20,690 nt of DNA from a virus (IMGVR_UViG_3300009170_000035:1-20690), one strand, 5' to 3'; positions 1 to 7,541 are shown, counted from the first letter of the stretch. Notes: generated by a model not told the origin, from the letters alone. Translations and numbers: made by a program.

Positions 1-3000
1 TATGTGATAACCTGTAGAGATCCTACATCTACAGTTACTACATTTACTAGGACTCAGACTATAAGTAAAGCTAAGAAAGGTGTAATTGGTTTAACTGGTG
101 CATCCGCAATCACTGGTGTTCTTACAAATGAAGCTCATGATATTCCTACCGATAGCGCTGGCAATAATCCTTTATTTGCTGGTGCTGTTACTACCATGTA
201 TGTATATGTTGGCAGTAATGATGATTCTGCTAACTGGACATATAATGCGGTAAAAACTAATGTAACCTGTGCTGAAGCTGCAACGAGTCGCACTCAAACA
301 GTTAATGGTATAAGCGCAGATGTTGGTTATGTAGATATCACTGCTTCTCGTAGTGGTTATTCTAATATAACTAAGCGCTTTACATTGACTAAAACTAAGC
401 AAGGTGCTGCTGGTAGTACAGGAACTCCTGGTGCTGCCGCTACGGCATATTGGTTAACAGCCTCTGTTGCAGCTTTAAAGAAGAGCCAAACAAACGTCTT
501 TACACCTACCACAATTACAGTATATGGTTATTCAGCTACCGGTGCCAATCCTCCAGCGTTATACTCTGGTATCTTTAAGATATATGAGAATGGTTCAGGA
601 ACTCCAAGTTATACTTCTGGCAGTGCTCAATCTTCTTATACGTATACCCCGAGTGGTTCTAATGTAACTACTATAAAAGTTGAATTTTATTTGAATGATG
701 GTACAACTAAAGTAGATGAGCAAACTATACCAGTTGTCGTAGATGGTCCTCAAGGTGCTACAGGTACTACGCCGACAGTTTATTATATAAAGCCCACAAC
801 CGGTACAGCGATTAAAAACCATACTGGTACTTTAACGGTAGAAGCGCGTCAGATTGCAAATAGTGTTGATAGCCTAATGTCTGCTGCATCTGATCCTAAT
901 GATATTCAATTGTATGTTGGAACTACGCTTGTAACTACTGGAAACGGTTATGCAACAGGCTCTAATGGTTATACAGGTGTATTCGATTCTGGGGATATCA
1001 ACGGTAGTGTAATAGTTTATTTAACAGATGGCGGAACTGGCGGTACGACTACTTATCAGGTAGAAGTCGCTAACCACGACTCTTGGCAGACTACGGTTGC
1101 GGGTGATATTAGCCCCAGAGGCTTCAATTATGGAGTTTCAGGAAATACAAATAATTTAGTTATTATAAGTATTACTGCCGAAGATGTAGCTATTGATGAT
1201 GTTTTTACAATAGCTTACGATGGTGTTGCCGGTACGAAGATAGGTAATACGACGAGCATTACAGGTTCTGGTACTACACTAGCTATGCGAACCTTTGTTT
1301 GGACAGAAGCAATGCTGTCTGGAAGAAATAAAGGAACTAGTTATAATATAACTACTAGTGGTCTTACTGGAAATGCTAATCAAATTTTCTCCGCACGCTG
1401 TCTTAAGAATGCTCTTCAATCTACAAGTATAACGGTTAGAGAAAATACTAATCCAGGCGGTTCTGGTGGTACTGCATATCCCTTAACTTTGACACATAAC
1501 GGTACTGGTACAACTGTAATCACTACTAACAATGCTAGGAAAAGTGCTGGTAGTGACTGGACCGCTGGTGTCCACTCTACAGAATCTTATACAGGTGGCT
1601 GCTTAGTTGAATGGCAATCTAATATTCTTACAGGTACTATTGTTGGTCTTCAAGATGCACTTGGTACTACAAGCTATGATGACATTAACTTTGCTATCTA
1701 TACTTACGGTACAGGAGCTTCTTGCCAAGCACGTCAAAATGCTGCTAACGTTTATGCCTTTGAAGATATGGATTCTCCAATTGGAAGTGGAAATATCTAT
1801 AACGCTAATACAGTCTTCAAAATAATTTATACTGGTGATCGTGTAAGATATTACATGAATGGTAGGTTCCAATATGAGAATTCCTCGCCAGGTACTAACT
1901 TAACCCTATACATGGATTCTATTATCCAAGGTAATGAAGCTACTATTAACCACATTAAGAATGTTAGATTTATGCCGTTCTCAGCCATTACGTTTAACTC
2001 GTATGGAACTGGAACGATGTCTATCTCTAACGGTACTTTCAGAAAGTCTGCTGGTAGCTCCGCTTGGGATACCGGCATGTATTCTACGCAAGGCTATTCT
2101 GGTGGTTTCCACTTAGAATTTAATATGCCTGCTGCAACAGCTACTTATAAGTTTGGTGTATCTTCTAATCCTACAAGTTCTAGTAGCGCATCTGATTTAA
2201 TTTATGCAATTCATGTTGATACAAGTTATATCCATTTTCGTAAAAATGATACTTATGTTGCAAGCTTTTCGGGTAATCCTGTTACTTATCCTCCTTTAGG
2301 TAATACTACTTTAGCGATTATCTATGACGGTTCTGCCGTTCGTTTTTATGTAAACGACGTAGAAGTTACTGCTGCAGCTGATACTAATCCAGGCTCTTTG
2401 GGTACAGTATACATGGACTCTTGCTTCTACAACGTCACTACAGCATGGGCTGTTGATGCTGTTGTATGGAAGTCTTATCCAGCTACGGATCCTTCTGCTG
2501 TTACCTTCTTAGAGGACACTATTAATGCCACTCCTGCAAACTCTCTCGTTTTAGCTGATGCAGCTACGACAACTGCTTCTTCGGGTACGACATGGACCAG
2601 TGCAACTGAGTATCAAGATTTTACATCTAATGGCTACTTATCTTATTCTTCTGCCTATAATATTGTTGGTGCAACAACTGGAAATAAGACTATTCGCTCT
2701 ACTTTAACATCTACGATTAAAGCTATTCTTAGACTATTCCAAGTAGCGCCAGCTTCTGTGAGTATTCCCGGAGGTACTATTTATGATTCCATCACATTAG
2801 TAGACGTTGCAGATGGTGAGAGCGGTGAAGGTACTGCCGCAGTTGTTGGTTCTATTGAGCCATCTAATGGTTTAGCATGGACGCGTGCTCCCAATGCAGG
2901 CTCTTGGACTCCTACAGCTACTACGACAAATTTAGTTTGTACTTTTTACCAAAGTGGTGCTTCTATTGCTACAGCGACAGTCACAGTTACAAGGGCAACA

Positions 3001-4686
3001 GATGGTACTTTAACTTATACTGCTAATGGTAGTACAGGAAGTGGTGCCGCTGCAGTCTCCTGGACATCTACAGGAACTGGCACGACTGCCGCTACAACTA
3101 TATTTACGCATACAGCAAGCGGTACTAAAGTTGCCGAGACAGTTAATTCTGTCCAAGGTGGCACAGATGGTTCTAGCTCTGTAGTTGTAATACTTAGTAA
3201 TGAAACTCATGCATGTCCATCTGCATATGATGGCAGTGCTCCTGTATTTGATAATTCTGGTACAGCTATTCGAGTCTATGAAGGCGGCACTGAATTAAGT
3301 TACAATGCTGCCGGTACAAGTCCTTCTACTTGGACTGTTTCTAAAGCAGCTAGCTCTGGTGTAACATCTCCACATCCGCCTACTGATAGTGGTACTTATG
3401 CAACATACGGCGTTCTTACTGGACTTACTGTTGATACCGGTTATATTGACTTTACAATAACTGGCCAAAGAGCTAATGGAGCTTCTTTTACCGTTGTAAA
3501 AAGACAAACACTATCTAAGGCCAGAGCAGGCGCGCCAGGAAGTGGTTCAAATGCATCTGTGATCATTCTTAGTGCAAGTTCTCAGATTTTTACTTTTGAT
3601 GGTTCTAATTCGCCTTCTCCTACGTCGCAAACAATTCGCTTTACTGCTAATAAGCAGAATATTGCTAACTCTACAGTCTGGTCTGCAAGTCCTAGTGTTA
3701 CATTAACTACTATCAGTTCTGAAATACGTGATCTTACAGTCGCTAACTTTGGAAGTAACGAAGCAGTAACTGTTACGGCAACTGCGGGTACTTATAGTGA
3801 TAGTGTTACTGTCGTAAAGGTTGCAGATGGTCCCCAAGGTCCTCAAGGACCTACAGGCCCCACAGGACCGACAGGGCCAACTGGTCCAACTGGTCCAAAT
3901 GGCCAACGTGGTTCTGGACATTATTCTTTCTGGTCTGACCAAGTTACTGGCTTCTATAATAACGGTGGTACTTATCCTACGGCTAACGGTTGTTATTATG
4001 CTATGTCTTTTGTAATAGGTATCTATAATGGCGATGGCTATATTACACCTGGCGATATAGTGACCATGTATTATGGTAATCTTTCTTGCACTAGAATTTA
4101 TCACGGTCCGAGAGTTAATTACACAACCTTTACTACTACCAATTGGTCTTCTCCTGTAGTACAAACCATTGACGGTAGCCTTATTGTCACTGGAACGGTA
4201 CATGCGAATCGTATTGTCACGGGCTCAATTACTACGACAAGTGGCGCATTAGGCGATAATGGGATTAACACTAATAGTATAAATAATAATGCTGTTACAC
4301 AAGCGTGGTCAGATACACATCCAGGTACTGTCGCGTGCAGTCCTGGAAATCTAAATTATTTTAATCTAGCCGGTGGCAACTTATACACTTATGTAAGTGG
4401 AATTACAAATACAGCTTATGCCAAAGTACTTATAACATTATATTATTCAGCTCAAGTAGACAGTGGTTGGGATAGCATGCTCTATACAAAAATGTTTAGG
4501 AGCGATGGTACCTGGCTAACTGAAGTTTACTACACAGCTATAGGTAGTGTAAAAGCCATGGTGTTTATTGATCAAGCTCCATTAACTTCTACTTATTATT
4601 ATATGCCATATATTGCGATGGGAGGCATCGGTCCGACTTTTTCAACTTATGCGCACACAATGGTCGCGGTGGTGTACAAAAAATGA
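1..4686 (+). CDS. Tail-tip / receptor-binding tail protein, 5'-partial
   Basis: Large virion protein that probably forms the tail tip and contacts the host surface. The frame is open at the left edge, so the N-terminus is missing; about 1560 residues are visible (numbered from the GTG at 4). The visible part is a chain of beta-rich modules. Ig-like modules of the kind ending in SKAK.G..G occur at about 32-140 and 1057-1178 (each with an NE(A/T)H motif). Two tandem concanavalin/SPRY-like modules lie at about 490-657 and 660-827, a collagen-like run of Gly-X-Y triplets at about 1276-1303, and a gpJ-type C-terminal motif (DGSLIVTGTVHANRIVTGSI) at about 1390-1409. A Tyr-rich terminal domain of about 120 residues follows. 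The lambda J-like C-terminus suggests a siphovirus-type tail rather than a T7-type one. The domain order is read by eye; exact receptor and fold are unknown. Its stop overlaps the next start (ATGA). Confidence 0.85.
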   Translation, partial: YVITCRDPTSTVTTFTRTQTISKAKKGVIGLTGASAITGVLTNEAHDIPTDSAGNNPLFAGAVTTMYVYVGSNDDSANWTYNAVKTNVTCAEAATSRTQTVNGISADVGYVDITASRSGYSNITKRFTLTKTKQGAAGSTGTPGAAATAYWLTASVAALKKSQTNVFTPTTITVYGYSATGANPPALYSGIFKIYENGSGTPSYTSGSAQSSYTYTPSGSNVTTIKVEFYLNDGTTKVDEQTIPVVVDGPQGATGTTPTVYYIKPTTGTAIKNHTGTLTVEARQIANSVDSLMSAASDPNDIQLYVGTTLVTTGNGYATGSNGYTGVFDSGDINGSVIVYLTDGGTGGTTTYQVEVANHDSWQTTVAGDISPRGFNYGVSGNTNNLVIISITAEDVAIDDVFTIAYDGVAGTKIGNTTSITGSGTTLAMRTFVWTEAMLSGRNKGTSYNITTSGLTGNANQIFSARCLKNALQSTSITVRENTNPGGSGGTAYPLTLTHNGTGTTVITTNNARKSAGSDWTAGVHSTESYTGGCLVEWQSNILTGTIVGLQDALGTTSYDDINFAIYTYGTGASCQARQNAANVYAFEDMDSPIGSGNIYNANTVFKIIYTGDRVRYYMNGRFQYENSSPGTNLTLYMDSIIQGNEATINHIKNVRFMPFSAITFNSYGTGTMSISNGTFRKSAGSSAWDTGMYSTQGYSGGFHLEFNMPAATATYKFGVSSNPTSSSSASDLIYAIHVDTSYIHFRKNDTYVASFSGNPVTYPPLGNTTLAIIYDGSAVRFYVNDVEVTAAADTNPGSLGTVYMDSCFYNVTTAWAVDAVVWKSYPATDPSAVTFLEDTINATPANSLVLADAATTTASSGTTWTSATEYQDFTSNGYLSYSSAYNIVGATTGNKTIRSTLTSTIKAILRLFQVAPASVSIPGGTIYDSITLVDVADGESGEGTAAVVGSIEPSNGLAWTRAPNAGSWTPTATTTNLVCTFYQSGASIATATVTVTRATDGTLTYTANGSTGSGAAAVSWTSTGTGTTAATTIFTHTASGTKVAETVNSVQGGTDGSSSVVVILSNETHACPSAYDGSAPVFDNSGTAIRVYEGGTELSYNAAGTSPSTWTVSKAASSGVTSPHPPTDSGTYATYGVLTGLTVDTGYIDFTITGQRANGASFTVVKRQTLSKARAGAPGSGSNASVIILSASSQIFTFDGSNSPSPTSQTIRFTANKQNIANSTVWSASPSVTLTTISSEIRDLTVANFGSNEAVTVTATAGTYSDSVTVVKVADGPQGPQGPTGPTGPTGPTGPTGPNGQRGSGHYSFWSDQVTGFYNNGGTYPTANGCYYAMSFVIGIYNGDGYITPGDIVTMYYGNLSCTRIYHGPRVNYTTFTTTNWSSPVVQTIDGSLIVTGTVHANRIVTGSITTTSGALGDNGINTNSINNNAVTQAWSDTHPGTVACSPGNLNYFNLAGGNLYTYVSGITNTAYAKVLITLYYSAQVDSGWDSMLYTKMFRSDGTWLTEVYYTAIGSVKAMVFIDQAPLTSTYYYMPYIAMGGIGPTFSTYAHTMVAVVYKK

Positions 4687-5258
4687 TATACACAAAATAT
4701 TCAAAAGAAAACGGGGCTATTCTCGGTTATCGTGAAATAACTGGTGAGCCTATTATTCATGAAAATGCGCTTATAGGTGTCTGGCCTGGACGTCATGATG
4801 CAGATACTCTTTACTTTGCTGTATCCGGAGAGCCGCCAGTTCCACGTGAATTGGTAACTGGTTTGTCTGCAAATAAGACAACGATACTTGCCAATGGCAT
4901 AGATCAATTAGTCATTTCAAATCTCCCTTTAGACTGTTGGCTAAATGTAAATGGAGCAGCCATTCATGTAACAACAGGTACTTATACATTTACTGCAACT
5001 GCTAACGGAATTGTTGTTCTTAAACTAATAGGAAAATACTATACCAATGCAGATCTTTATATTAAAGTTATTACTCTAATTGAAAATGCTAGAGAAAATG
5101 ACATTCGTTGGACTGCTGTAAAGACTGCTACTCCAGCTGAAATTGATACTTGGATAAATAATAACATTATAGATCTTCCTTCTGCACGTAATCTTTTGAA
5201 AGCCTTGGTATTGGCTGTTCGCGCACTCCATGACAAAATAGAGGGACCAAACAGCTAG
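4683..5258 (+). CDS. Hypothetical tail-associated protein downstream of tail tip
   Basis: A protein of 191 residues translationally coupled to the tail-tip gene (ATGA at 4683-4686). The N-terminal part looks like a small beta domain that mentions no known enzyme motif. The middle (about residues 60-120) reads as a beta-sandwich-like stretch (Ala/Asn/Gly/Thr-rich, e.g. TGTYTFTATANGIVVLKLIG). The C-terminal 50 residues are predicted helical and contain a TPAEID.WI..NI pattern followed by a Leu/Ala helix, a pattern I recognise loosely from small proteins that follow tail-tip genes in siphoviruses. Its position suggests a minor tail component or an assembly partner of the tail tip. No catalytic residues are visible, so the role is inferred from context only. 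An overlapping +1 frame continues open past its stop (see findings). Confidence 0.75.
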   Translation: MIYTKYSKENGAILGYREITGEPIIHENALIGVWPGRHDADTLYFAVSGEPPVPRELVTGLSANKTTILANGIDQLVISNLPLDCWLNVNGAAIHVTTGTYTFTATANGIVVLKLIGKYYTNADLYIKVITLIENARENDIRWTAVKTATPAEIDTWINNNIIDLPSARNLLKALVLAVRALHDKIEGPNS

Positions 5259-5373
5259 GATTGCACACCAGGCCACCGGAGACATTCGCTGCGAGGCGTT
5301 TGTCTCTGGGGGATCCTGGGGCCATGGGGTGATCCTGCACTTCACCTGCGACCCCTGGGAAGTGACTATTTTT
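5259..5373 (+). other. GC-rich, hairpin-rich intergenic island
   Basis: A gene-free stretch between the tail and lysis genes. Bases 5259-5364 are about 63% G+C by hand count, in strong contrast to the AT-rich flanks. It holds three inverted repeats: CCGGAGACA (5276-5284) with TGTCTCTGG (5301-5309), nine pairs including one G-U, with an inner CGC/GCG pairing at 5287-5289/5296-5298; GGATC (5311-5315) with GATCC (5331-5335); and CACTTC (5338-5343) with GAAGTG (5359-5364), followed by ACTATTTTT, which could act as a weak terminator. One + frame (5242-5394) is open across it but has no usual start codon. It may be a structured RNA or a remnant of foreign coding DNA; I cannot tell which. Confidence 0.55.
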
Positions 5374-5429
5374 AGAAATATTTTAATATAGAGAAAGATA
5401 TATCGGAATAATATTTTGATATTAACAAC

Positions 5430-5434
5430 AAGGA
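5430..5434 (+). promoter_or_regulatory. Ribosome binding site deciding a TTG start
   Basis: The sequence AAGGA at 5430-5434 lies eight bases before the TTG at 5443. The more upstream in-frame TTG at 5416 has only AT-rich DNA before it and no Shine-Dalgarno match, so 5443 is the better start of the following holin-like gene. Confidence 0.6.
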
Positions 5435-5442
5435 ACTATCCA

Positions 5443-5739
5443 TTGGATTCCGATGCGACTGAGGGTAAGGTGTTTAAAGATAAAATAACTGAATATATCT
5501 TTGCTATTAGTTTTGGTCTTTGGGCTGGTGTGCTAGGTGTAAGCACCAAAATGATCCTAGACAAAATGGAAAGTGTGGCACAAGACGTCAGTGAATTCAG
5601 AATAGAATATATGCAACATAGGATTCTATCGACTCAAGATGTGATAGAATTAAGAGAACGTCAAGCGGCTGTAATGCTGCGAATAGTGAAATTAGAAACA
5701 GAAATGCACACACATAGAAGCAATCATGAGGTAGATTAA
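5443..5739 (+). CDS. Single-TM coiled-coil protein of the lysis cassette (holin or spanin candidate)
   Basis: Predicted 98-residue protein starting at TTG 5443, chosen because AAGGA lies eight bases upstream; an in-frame TTG at 5416 would add nine residues. One transmembrane segment is visible near the N-terminus (about residues 16-36, YIFAISFGLWAGVLGVSTKM). The rest is a charged heptad-like helix (about 40-90) with a His-rich end. One N-terminal membrane helix plus a coiled coil fits either a class III-like holin or an Rz-type inner-membrane spanin, and I cannot decide between them. The gene sits directly before another membrane protein (one base between stop and ATG) and the endolysin, supporting a lysis role. 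No homologue is named with certainty. Confidence 0.65.
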   Translation: MDSDATEGKVFKDKITEYIFAISFGLWAGVLGVSTKMILDKMESVAQDVSEFRIEYMQHRILSTQDVIELRERQAAVMLRIVKLETEMHTHRSNHEVD

Positions 5740-5740
5740 T

Positions 5741-6283
5741 ATGGCATTACCAGCGTTTTTAATCCCAATCCTAACTCAGGGACTTAACTTAATTGCTAAT
5801 GCTGCAATGGTTAAAGGTAAAAAGTGGGTTCAAGATAAGACTGGCGTTGATTTAGATAAGCCTGAATTAAGTTCAGAAGACTATGTTAAATTAAAGCAGT
5901 ATGAACTAGAGCATGAAGAAGAGCTTATTAAGCTTCGTCAAGAGGATGATAAACTTGCAGTAGAAGTTGATAGACTTTATCTTGCTGACGTTCAATCTGC
6001 ACGTATTATGCAGAATAAAGCTCTAGAACAAGAAGATCTTTTCTCTAAGAGGTTTGTTTATTACTTTGCAACATTTTGGTCTTTAGCTTGTGTTCTTTAT
6101 ATTGGTGCAATTACTTTTGGAACTATTCCAGAAGATAATGTTAGGTTTGCTGATACTGTTTTAGGTTTTCTCTTAGGTACTCTTGTTGCACAAATTATAA
6201 ATTATTTTTATGGTTCTAGTGTAGGCTCTAAGAAGAGCGGAGATACCATTAGGGAGGTAGTGAAGAATGTCGTTGGTAAATGA
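5741..6283 (+). CDS. Two-TM phage membrane protein, probable holin
   Basis: A protein of 180 residues. An amphipathic N-terminus (about 1-25) is followed by a long charged helix with the pattern LKQYELEHEEELIKLRQED (about 51-70), then two transmembrane helices at about 105-127 and 136-158, and a Gly/Ser/Lys tail. I recognise this layout (GKKWVQDKTGVDL, then EleHEeEL, then two membrane spans with INYFYGSS) from a widespread family of phage membrane proteins annotated as holins or holin-like. In that role it would form lesions in the inner membrane so that the endolysin can reach the cell wall. GAGG at 5728-5731 lies nine bases before the ATG. It overlaps the endolysin gene by 17 bases. The assignment rests on topology and neighbours rather than on a catalytic motif. 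Confidence 0.75.
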   Translation: MALPAFLIPILTQGLNLIANAAMVKGKKWVQDKTGVDLDKPELSSEDYVKLKQYELEHEEELIKLRQEDDKLAVEVDRLYLADVQSARIMQNKALEQEDLFSKRFVYYFATFWSLACVLYIGAITFGTIPEDNVRFADTVLGFLLGTLVAQIINYFYGSSVGSKKSGDTIREVVKNVVGK

Positions 6284-6605
6284 ACAAGCTGCATTCTTTC
6301 AAGACCTCCTCAAATTAGGTGCATTCATCAATACAACTGGTTTAGTGGTTGTGGGCAGAGAATTGCAGAGGCCTTATGAAATGCAAGAGATTTATATTAA
6401 AACGAAGCGCTCTAAGACCATGAATAGCATGCATCTTAAGAGTTGTGCAATTGACCTCTATTTCTTTAAAGACGGTAAATTGACTTATGACATGGCCGAT
6501 CTTAAGCCTATTGGAGATTATTGGCAATCGCTTAATCCAAAGAACCAATGGGGTGGTTTCTGGACAACGATTAAAGATATGCCGCATTTTCAACGTAGTG
6601 TCTGA
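6267..6605 (+). CDS. M15-family zinc D,D/L,D-peptidase endolysin
   Basis: A small endolysin (112 residues) that should cleave peptide bonds of the cell wall peptidoglycan. The hallmark of the M15 (VanY/phage L-alanyl-D-glutamate peptidase) family is present: SMHLKSCAID gives His56 and Asp63 as zinc ligands, and KDMPHF gives the catalytic Asp104 and the third ligand His107. Arg31 (GRE) takes the place of the substrate-binding Arg in the family's GYRS motif. The protein is close to the shortest length of the family and has no separate wall-binding domain. The start ATG lies inside the end of the holin gene and is preceded by GGAGG with a nine-base gap. A strong terminator follows six bases after the stop, so this is the last gene of the late unit. 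The exact bond cleaved (D-Ala-D-Ala type or L-Ala-D-Glu) cannot be told from sequence alone. Confidence 0.87.
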   Translation: MSLVNEQAAFFQDLLKLGAFINTTGLVVVGRELQRPYEMQEIYIKTKRSKTMNSMHLKSCAIDLYFFKDGKLTYDMADLKPIGDYWQSLNPKNQWGGFWTTIKDMPHFQRSV

Positions 6606-6610
6606 TACTA

Positions 6611-6639
6611 TCCCCTGGAGTAAAATCCAGGGGATTTTT
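6611..6639 (+). terminator. Intrinsic terminator after the lysis cassette
   Basis: A perfect eight-base-pair stem, TCCCCTGG (6611-6618) with CCAGGGGA (6627-6634), with an eight-base loop and a run of five T at 6635-6639. It closes the late (tail/lysis) transcription unit, and the promoter-like repeat starts only three bases later. Confidence 0.9.
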
Positions 6640-6641
6640 AT

Positions 6642-6671
6642 TGCGGGAAAATGGGTATCTTATATGATAAG
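6642..6671 (+). promoter_or_regulatory. 30-bp promoter-like repeat, copy 1
   Basis: Thirty bases identical to copy 2 at 7476-7505, while the flanks differ. It directly follows a terminator and precedes a small gene with a good ribosome binding site, so it is most likely a promoter. Two readings are possible. As a host sigma-70 type promoter, TTGCGG (6641-6646) and TATGAT (6663-6668) have a 16-base spacer. As a phage RNA polymerase promoter, strict conservation over a block of about this length is what T7-like promoters show. The 3' part also forms an interrupted palindrome, CTTAT-ATG-ATAAG. Confidence 0.75.
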
Positions 6672-6702
6672 CAAAACCCCAACCTATACCAAGGAGGTAT
6701 AT

Positions 6703-6906
6703 ATGGTTAATTTGGAAGTCGTTCGCACATTCACTATTACGGTGGATGAGGGTACGATCTACAGGCTCTATACGTATCTTGCAGAAGGTCTTTTCCGAGA
6801 TAAGGAGAATACCGTTCCTGAGGAACGTCTTGTAGAGCTTGCGCAGCTCAAGGAAGATCTGCGTAAACAACTGTTTCCAACGCACACTGGTGGGTCGCGT
6901 TGGTGA
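6703..6906 (+). CDS. Small hypothetical protein, first gene after promoter repeat 1
   Basis: A protein of 67 residues that I do not recognise. The start ATG at 6703 was chosen because AAGGAGG (6691-6697) lies five bases upstream; the same frame is open further left, but that part runs through the endolysin gene and the terminator. The sequence begins with a beta-like stretch (NLEVVRTFTITVDEGTIYRL) and continues as a charged helix (about 35-60). There is no signal peptide, membrane segment or catalytic motif. It is the first gene after the promoter-like repeat and is closed by its own terminator at 6915-6938, so it may be made early and act in the cytoplasm. Any host-takeover role is only an inference from position. 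Confidence 0.75.
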   Translation: MVNLEVVRTFTITVDEGTIYRLYTYLAEGLFRDKENTVPEERLVELAQLKEDLRKQLFPTHTGGSRW

Positions 6907-6914
6907 CACCGTTT

Positions 6915-6938
6915 GGGAGGTTGTGAGCCTCCCTTTTT
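6915..6938 (+). terminator. Intrinsic terminator between small early-like genes
   Basis: Stem GGGAGG (6915-6920) with CCTCCC (6928-6933), a seven-base loop, then TTTTT at 6934-6938. It lies right after the stop at 6906. The next gene's AAGGAG starts four bases after the T run, so read-through or partial termination may set relative expression. Confidence 0.85.
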
Positions 6939-6952
6939 CTCAAGGAGCTTCT

Positions 6953-7204
6953 ATGACGCATTGGTACGTGGCCCATCTGTTCTTGGGCGAGACTCAGATG
7001 CTTGTGTCTAATGATAAGAAAAAGGTATATCCTATTTCAGGACATGGCGAGTCGCATGAAGATGCGATTGAAGACATGGGTCTGACAGCAGAGAATCTTG
7101 ACAGCTTCAAAGATCTCGCTGCTTCGAATAGTTTGGAGCTGAAAATCGTTGTGACGGACATGTTCAAGTATGAGCGTGTTCTTTACAAGCCGGAGGGATT
7201 ATGA
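6953..7204 (+). CDS. Small hypothetical protein
   Basis: Predicted 83-residue protein of unknown function. The start at 6953 follows AAGGAG (6942-6947) with a five-base gap; open frame further upstream overlaps the previous gene and a terminator, so it is not used. The protein is soluble by appearance: a short beta-like N-terminus (HWYVAHLFLGETQMLV) is followed by an acidic middle with a DAIEDMGL helix and a C-terminal beta-like strand. No motif is recognised. The stop overlaps the next start (ATGA at 7201-7204), which implies coupled translation with the secreted protein that follows. The gene is visibly richer in GC than the tail and replication genes. Confidence 0.75.
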   Translation: MTHWYVAHLFLGETQMLVSNDKKKVYPISGHGESHEDAIEDMGLTAENLDSFKDLAASNSLELKIVVTDMFKYERVLYKPEGL

Positions 7205-7473
7205 GAAAGGCTTTCTACATCCTCGCCTTCATCTCCGGTTTCTTTTACTCATTTTACGCAAGAGGAGATGAAGTGGATATCACTAAACAAGAAGCCGTAG
7301 GTAAAGCGGCTATTGCTGTCGCATCTTCCGAAGAGAAGAAAACAGTTGGTGTACGACAGGTTAATCCCACCTCTTATGAGGTGACCACACGTACACCTAC
7401 AGGGACCGAGAGGAAAATCGTCTCTGTAAGACGAACGGTAGGCAGTACTTATGAGGTAATTACGCATAAGTAA
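7201..7473 (+). CDS. Small secreted or membrane-anchored protein with internal repeat
   Basis: A 90-residue protein coupled to the previous gene by ATGA. Residues 1-21 form a Sec-type signal or membrane anchor: positive start MRK, hydrophobic core YILAFISGFFYSF, then YARGDE. The mature part is basic and carries two similar segments, VGVRQVNPTSYEVTTR and VSVRRTVGSTYEVITHK, separated by a TPTGTERKI turn, suggesting a tandem beta-hairpin repeat of about 25 residues. There is no lipobox. An alternative ATG further in (at about residue 24) would remove the signal, but its own Shine-Dalgarno (AGAGGAG) is nearly adjacent, so the first start is preferred. Export to the periplasm or envelope is inferred. 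One option is an envelope factor such as superinfection exclusion, but nothing in the sequence proves this. Confidence 0.7.
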   Translation: MRKAFYILAFISGFFYSFYARGDEVDITKQEAVGKAAIAVASSEEKKTVGVRQVNPTSYEVTTRTPTGTERKIVSVRRTVGSTYEVITHK

Positions 7474-7475
7474 AC

Positions 7476-7505
7476 TGCGGGAAAATGGGTATCTTATATG
7501 ATAAG
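7476..7505 (+). promoter_or_regulatory. 30-bp promoter-like repeat, copy 2
   Basis: Identical over 30 bases to copy 1 (6642-6671). It starts two bases after a stop codon and is followed, after a C-rich leader, by a small gene with GGAGG. The -35-like hexamer here would be CTGCGG instead of TTGCGG, which weakens the sigma-70 reading a little and leaves the phage RNA polymerase reading open. Confidence 0.75.
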
Positions 7506-7541
7506 TACCCTTCCAACCACCCCTAGCCCAATGGAGGCAGT

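Noticed and set aside
4-6. GTG at base 4 as the true start of the tail protein
   Set aside because: The frame is open to base 1, no ribosome binding site can be seen, and the first residues read as the middle of an Ig-like module, so the gene is cut by the window edge.
3703-4203. A 166-codon open frame on the minus strand inside the tail gene, with other minus-strand frames nearby
   Set aside because: It is antisense to a long, clearly coding frame with tail motifs. The text is rich in Ser, Arg, Cys and Ile without domain-like order, and no ribosome binding site or operon context supports it.
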